Assembly: GCA_963665195.1 (NCBI GenBank)
Contig: OY762070.1
Location: 3,162,001 to 3,226,000 of the forward strand
Source: VXYL01 sp963665195
Lineage (GTDB): Bacteria > Pseudomonadota > Gammaproteobacteria > Pseudomonadales > Azotimanducaceae
DNA length: 64,000 bases
Reading direction: 5' to 3'
Part shown: piece by piece, positions 60,120 to 64,000 of the stretch
Numbering within the stretch: the first letter of the stretch is position 1
Layout: each line of letters starts with the position of its first letter
Translations under genes and position numbers: made by a program
The notes under the pieces: generated by a model
Told to the model about the DNA's origin: nothing
Databases searched by the model: none
Seen by the model: only the letters and a program-made list of their open reading frames with translations

Positions 60120-61583
60120 TCAGTGAACGCCAAGCATCGAAACGTAACGGGCGAACGGCGTCCGTCCCGACGTCGAGTACACGGTGCCGATCAGCACGCC
60201 GCGCTCGAACTGCGGCAGCCTGTCGACCACGTTGCCGCGCTCGTCGACGATCATCGTCACGCCGTTGTTGGTGGCGCGGAGCAAGTAGCGGCCGTTTTCC
60301 AGCGCTCGCATCCGTGCCATCTGCGCGTGTTGCAGCGGGCCGATGGAAGCGCCGAACCAGGTGTCGTTGCTGACCGTGACCAGCAGGTCGGCCCGCGCCG
60401 CGTCCCGGGCCACCAGACTCGGGTAGGCGATCTCGTAGCAGATGGCCATGGCGAGGCGCAGGTCGCCCGCCCGCAGCAGCGGCTGCTGTTCGGCGCCGCG
60501 GCGGGTGCGCGGCATGGCGAGATCGAAGAAGCCGACGACGCCGCGCAGCGCATCGCCGAAAGGCAGGTAGTCGCCGAACGGCACCAGGCGGCGCTTCCGG
60601 TACAGCCCGCCGCCGGTGGATGCGGCGCCGTTGTAGATGTCGTAGCCACCGTCGGCAGAGCGCTCGGCGAGCAGCGTTCCCTGCACGAGGTCGCCGCTGT
60701 CCGCTGGCTTGATGGCATCGACGAATAGAGCGCTGCGGCGGTAGTAGTCCGGCACGGCCGCTTCGGGCCAGACTACGATGTCGTGATCCCATGCCCGGGC
60801 CGAGAGCGCGGCGTAGCGGTCGCGCCACTCCCCCAAGCGCGCGGGGTCCCACTTCGATTCCTGCGGCACATCGCCCTGCACGAGAGCGACGGAACGCGCC
60901 GCGCCGCGCTCCGTCCAGGACACTTGCGCCAGCGCCAAAGCGAGCAGCCAGAAGCCGACGGCGATGCCGAGTGCGCTGGCTGCGGGCCAGCGCCGCGCCC
61001 GGACGACATCCGCCAATGCAGCGCCGCTCAGCACGGCGGCGCACGAGACCAGCAGCACGCCGCCGACTGGTGCGAGCCCGTGCGCCAAGGGCGTATCGAG
61101 AAACGCATAGCCGACATACAGCCAGGGGAAGCCGGTCAGGAACCAGCTGAGCAGCCACTCCATGGTGGTCCAAAGGCCGGCGAAGATGACGGCCCCGAGC
61201 AGCGCCGAGGCGCCCGCCGAACGCGGTCGCGCAGCGAGCGCGGCCCATGCCGCCACGCCCAGCAATGCTTGGAAGAGGGCCATGCCGGCGACGAACAGCA
61301 GCACCATCCCGGCGGCGACGGGCGCCGAGGTGTTGCCGTAGGTGTGAATGCTGACGTATATCCACGAGGCGCCGACGCCGTATTTGCCGACGCCGTAGAG
61401 CCAGCCGAGCAGAAGCGCGCGCCGCCCGGTGGCTGCGTCGCCGAGCAGCCAGTACAGCGCCCCGACCGAGAGCAGCGCCAGCGGCCAGATGTCGAACGGC
61501 GCCAGCGCCAGCGGCAGCACCGCTCCCGCCGCCAGCGCCGTCGCGCAGGCCGCCGCGAGGTGCCGGCCGCGCAGCGCCGTCAA
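60120..61583 (-). CDS. lnt: Apolipoprotein N-acyltransferase
   Basis: Lnt adds the third acyl chain to the N-terminal Cys of lipoproteins in the inner membrane, needed for Lol export to the outer membrane. The 487-residue protein has several N-terminal transmembrane helices (about 10-220) and a nitrilase-type periplasmic domain with the catalytic triad Glu274 ('VVWPEAAVP'), Lys330 ('YRKRRLVPFGDYLP') and Cys382 ('MAICYEIAYP'). The start overlaps the corC stop by ATGA. It is the last gene of ybeZ-ybeY-corC-lnt. Confidence 0.96.
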   Translation of the reverse strand: MTALRGRHLAAACATALAAGAVLPLALAPFDIWPLALLSVGALYWLLGDAATGRRALLLGWLYGVGKYGVGASWIYVSIHTYGNTSAPVAAGMVLLFVAGMALFQALLGVAAWAALAARPRSAGASALLGAVIFAGLWTTMEWLLSWFLTGFPWLYVGYAFLDTPLAHGLAPVGGVLLVSCAAVLSGAALADVVRARRWPAASALGIAVGFWLLALALAQVSWTERGAARSVALVQGDVPQESKWDPARLGEWRDRYAALSARAWDHDIVVWPEAAVPDYYRRSALFVDAIKPADSGDLVQGTLLAERSADGGYDIYNGAASTGGGLYRKRRLVPFGDYLPFGDALRGVVGFFDLAMPRTRRGAEQQPLLRAGDLRLAMAICYEIAYPSLVARDAARADLLVTVSNDTWFGASIGPLQHAQMARMRALENGRYLLRATNNGVTMIVDERGNVVDRLPQFERGVLIGTVYSTSGRTPFARYVSMLGVH

Positions 61584-62425
61584 GCGGCCGTGCGGGTCAC
61601 ATGCAGCAGCCGGATGCGCCGGCTGTCGGCGTTCAGGACGCGAAATCGAAAGCCGTCTACCGTCGCCACTTCCTCGCGCTTGGGCATGTAGCCGAACTCG
61701 CGCAGTACAAGGCCGCCGATGGTGGCGAACTCGTCGTCGTCGAAATCCGCCTTGAAGTACTCGTTGAAGTCCTTGACCGGCGTCATCGCCTTGACGGTGA
61801 AGCTGCGCCGGTCGAACTCCTTGATGAAGCTGTCGTCGTCGACGTCGTGCTCGTCTTCGATGTCGCCGACGATCTGCTCCAAGACATCCTCGATGGTCAC
61901 CACGCCGGCCGTGTTGCCGTACTCGTCGATCACCACGGCCATGTGGTTGCGGGTCTCGCGGAACTCCTGCAGCAGGTCGTTCAGGCGTTTGCTTTCCGGC
62001 ACGACGATGGTCGGGCGGATGTAGTCCTTGATGTCGAAGTCGTCCCAGCTGTCCTGGAGCAGCAGCGGCAGCATGTCCTTGGCGTGCAGGATGCCGCGCA
62101 CGTCGTCCATGTCGTCGCCTACCACGGGGAAGCGCGAGTGTCTGGACTCGACGACGGTGGGGATGAACTCCTCGACGCGACCGTCCACGGCGACGGTGAC
62201 CACCTGCGAGCGGGGGATCATGACGTCCCGCGTGTGCATGTCGGAGACGGCGAACGCGCCGTAGATGATGTCGAGCGCCTCGTTATTGAAGATCTGGCGC
62301 TGGCCGGCGTCCTCGATCATCGCCAGCAGCTCGCGCCGATCCGCGGGCTCGCTGGCGAAGATGTCGCCGAGCCACTCGCGCCAGGTCTTGCGCGTCTCGT
62401 CGCGCACCGTGAGCGGGCCGTTCAT
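61580..62425 (-). CDS. corC: CorC/YbeX-type CBS-domain protein
   Basis: A 281-residue cytosolic protein with two CBS domains (about 70-185: 'VMIPRSQVVTVAVDGRVEEFIPTVVESRHSRFPVVGDD', 'AVVIDEYGNTAGVVTIEDVLEQIVGDIEDEHD') and a CorC/HlyC C-terminal domain ('DDDEFATIGGLVLREFGYMPKREEV'). YbeX/CorC has been linked to magnesium/cobalt efflux and to ribosome-related functions; the role in this organism is unknown. Tight overlaps on both sides show it is in the lnt operon. Confidence 0.95.
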   Translation of the reverse strand: MNGPLTVRDETRKTWREWLGDIFASEPADRRELLAMIEDAGQRQIFNNEALDIIYGAFAVSDMHTRDVMIPRSQVVTVAVDGRVEEFIPTVVESRHSRFPVVGDDMDDVRGILHAKDMLPLLLQDSWDDFDIKDYIRPTIVVPESKRLNDLLQEFRETRNHMAVVIDEYGNTAGVVTIEDVLEQIVGDIEDEHDVDDDSFIKEFDRRSFTVKAMTPVKDFNEYFKADFDDDEFATIGGLVLREFGYMPKREEVATVDGFRFRVLNADSRRIRLLHVTRTAA

Positions 62426-62859
62426 GCCGCGGCTTCCTGTTCCAGATAGGGGTTGCGCACCCCGCAGCGGGCGAGCACGGCGATCTCGCGCGTCTCCATG
62501 GCCGCGGCCTCAGCGTCCGTGCCGTGGTCGAAACCCATGAGATGCAGCACGCCGTGGACCACCAGGTGCGCGAGGTGATCCGCAAGGCGCTTGCCCTGCG
62601 CCCGGGCTTCCCGGGCGGCGAGCGGCGCGCAGACGGCGATATCGCCCAACAGATCGGGCGGCTCGGCGGGGAATGCGAGCACGTTGGTGGCGCCCGTGCC
62701 GGCGCGGTAGCGGATGTTGAGTTCGGCGGCCTCCGCTTCGCCCACTACGCGGATGCAGACGTCGCGCCCGTCCTCGCCGAGCGCTCCGCGCGCCCAGGCC
62801 TTGATGGTTGGTGGGGACGCTATGCAATCCTCGCTGGCCACTTGCACTTCGACGCTCAC
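62422..62859 (-). CDS. ybeY: Endoribonuclease YbeY
   Basis: YbeY is a zinc-dependent RNase involved in 16S rRNA 3' maturation and ribosome quality control. The 145-residue protein has the family motif 'HLVVHGVLHLMGFDH' (H-G-x-L-H-L-x-G-x-D-H) near residue 97-110 with the three metal His, and 'LNIRYRAGTGATNVLAFP' before it. It overlaps ybeZ and corC by 4 nt each. Confidence 0.96.
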   Translation of the reverse strand: MSVEVQVASEDCIASPPTIKAWARGALGEDGRDVCIRVVGEAEAAELNIRYRAGTGATNVLAFPAEPPDLLGDIAVCAPLAAREARAQGKRLADHLAHLVVHGVLHLMGFDHGTDAEAAAMETREIAVLARCGVRNPYLEQEAAA

Positions 62860-63932
62860 GATGGCTGCTCCCCGGTGATCGGCTTGGGCGCTGCCAACGC
62901 ATCCCGTTCACTCCTCGCGTAGGCTTCGACGATGCGCTGCACGAGCGGGTGCCGGACCACATCCCTCGCGCCGAAGCGCGTGAAGCTGAGTCCGTCGACC
63001 CCGTCGAGCACGCCCAGTACATGCACCAAGCCGGAGCGGCTGCCGCCCGGCAGGTCGATCTGCGTGATGTCGCCGGTGACGACGGCGGTGGAACCGAAGC
63101 CGAGCCGCGTCAGGAACATCTTCATCTGTTCGACGGTGGTGTTCTGCCCCTCGTCCAGAATGATGAACGAGTTGTTCAGCGTGCGGCCGCGCATGAACGC
63201 CAGTGGCGCCACCTCGATGACGTTGCGCTCGATGTACTTGCCGACCCGCTCCATGCCGAGCATCTCGTAGAGGCCGTCGTACAGCGGTCGCAGGTACGGA
63301 TCGATCTTCTGCGCGAGGTCTCCCGGCAGGAAGCCGAGCTTCTCCCCCGCCTCGACGGCGGGACGCACCAGCAGCACGCGGCCGACTTTGTTCTCTTCCA
63401 GCGCCTCGACGGCGCAGGCCACCGCCAGATAGGTCTTGCCGGTGCCCGCCGGGCCGATGCCGAAGTTCAGGTCGTGCTCGCGGATGGCCTGCACGTAGCG
63501 TCTCTGGTTGGCGCCGTGCGCGGCGATGGTCTTGCGTCGGGTGCGCACCCGGACGGCGCCCTCGGCCGCCGCCGACTGTTCTTCTCGGGCAAGCACGTCG
63601 TCGACGCCCGCTTCCTGCAGGAACAGATGCACCGTGTCGCCAGTGAGCGTCTCCCGGTCCAAGGTCTCGACGTAGAGCTGGGCAAGGATCGCGCCGCCGG
63701 CGTGGACCCGCTGCGCCGGCCCGGAGAGTCGGAACGCGTGGCCGCGGTTGCTTATCCGAATGCCCAGCCGGCGTTCGATGTGCCTCAGGTTCTGGTCGAA
63801 CGGGCCGCACAGGATGGCAAGCCGGCGGGAGTCGTTTGGTTCCAAGTTGACGGTCGTGGTGAACGGCACGACCCGCGACGAATCTTCTGTCAATTCGCGT
63901 CTAGAAGGGGTGTCCTCAAGGGCGTGCAGCAT
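62856..63932 (-). CDS. ybeZ: PhoH-like ATPase YbeZ
   Basis: PhoH-family nucleotide-binding protein, probably a partner of YbeY in RNA metabolism. The 358-residue protein has a KH-like N-terminal region ('ERRLGIRISNRGHAFRLSG'), Walker A 'GIGPAGTGKTYLA' (160-167) and Walker B 'NSFIILDEGQNTTVEQMK'. The start is uncertain: ATG 63932 is favoured, but a TTG at 63974 and downstream codons are possible. TTGGCA and TATGCT (16-nt spacer) overlap this ATG as a possible promoter. miaB, often upstream, would lie beyond the window edge. Confidence 0.92.
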   Translation of the reverse strand: MLHALEDTPSRRELTEDSSRVVPFTTTVNLEPNDSRRLAILCGPFDQNLRHIERRLGIRISNRGHAFRLSGPAQRVHAGGAILAQLYVETLDRETLTGDTVHLFLQEAGVDDVLAREEQSAAAEGAVRVRTRRKTIAAHGANQRRYVQAIREHDLNFGIGPAGTGKTYLAVACAVEALEENKVGRVLLVRPAVEAGEKLGFLPGDLAQKIDPYLRPLYDGLYEMLGMERVGKYIERNVIEVAPLAFMRGRTLNNSFIILDEGQNTTVEQMKMFLTRLGFGSTAVVTGDITQIDLPGGSRSGLVHVLGVLDGVDGLSFTRFGARDVVRHPLVQRIVEAYARSERDALAAPKPITGEQPS

Positions 63933-64000
63933 AGCACTGATTGCAGCGGTGCCAACACCGCATCGCTTCCCCAAAACGGCGCGATCTGCCGCCGAGCCAC

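Noticed and set aside
63903..63960. TTGGCA/TATGCT promoter overlapping the ybeZ ATG
   Set aside because: Plausible by sequence, but the predicted transcript would start inside the chosen reading frame; not listed as a feature because the gene start itself is uncertain.

Overview
The window is a contiguous, GC-rich (by eye roughly two thirds G+C) chromosomal segment of a gammaproteobacterium. Gene orders point there directly: lolB divergent from hemA-prfA-prmC-moeB; yggS-proC-yggT-metX-metW-rdgB-hemW; tRNA-Gln-rplY-pth-ychF; def-fmt-trkA-trkH; dnaA-dnaN-recF-gyrB facing rpmH-rnpA-yidD-yidC-mnmE; and ybeZ-ybeY-corC-lnt. It carries the dnaA-rpmH junction, so it lies at or beside the chromosomal origin. 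No rRNA, CRISPR array, phage or transposase gene was seen.

Layout. 0-4.7 kb: lolB, then the tetrapyrrole/translation-termination operon hemA-prfA-prmC-moeB. 4.8-6.9 kb: a lone type II secretion-type secretin. 7.4-13.5 kb: a tightly coupled minus-strand operon (yggS, proC, yggT, metX, metW, a DUF4426 protein, rdgB, hemW). 13.6-19.2 kb: an atypical SDR, a fatty acid desaturase, mnmC and small unknown genes. 19.2-22.6 kb: ychF, pth, rplY, tRNA-Gln, a palindromic repeat and a vapBC pair whose toxin gene is frameshifted. 22.6-41.2 kb is the accessory part: crotonase and amidase; a lactonase, VOC protein and acid-sugar dehydratase; a 952-residue RelE-like/SF1-helicase/ankyrin fusion; two dipeptide-type ABC ATPases with a binding protein but no permeases; glyA; an orphan Rieske protein; RidA-like, PhyH-like and sulfatase genes. 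41.3-47.2 kb: def-fmt, an antiparallel methyltransferase where rsmB usually lies, trkA-trkH and a PlsC acyltransferase. 47.2-58 kb: origin region. 58-64 kb: phosphoesterase, an Eis-like acetyltransferase and the lnt-corC-ybeY-ybeZ operon.

How it works together. Core genes supply replication initiation, formylation and deformylation, translation termination, tRNA wobble modification (mnmC, mnmE), lipoprotein maturation and sorting (lnt, lolB), potassium uptake and Met/Pro synthesis. The accessory genes suggest a heterotroph using sugar acids, amides, sulfate esters and peptides. PhyH, sulfatase and enolase-superfamily genes together recall sponge- or particle-associated marine gammaproteobacteria; that is inference only.

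Three sequence-level patterns stand out: (i) a TAnnnT hexamer exactly 7 nt before the start codon of at least six genes (hemA, prfA, yggS, the DUF1801 gene, the 43.6-kb methyltransferase, trkA), suggesting frequent leaderless transcription; (ii) two related copies of a palindromic element about 14.7 kb apart; (iii) a tandem pair of 23-bp hairpin repeats with compensated arm changes before hemA. The most unusual protein is the helicase fusion at 27.4-30.3 kb.
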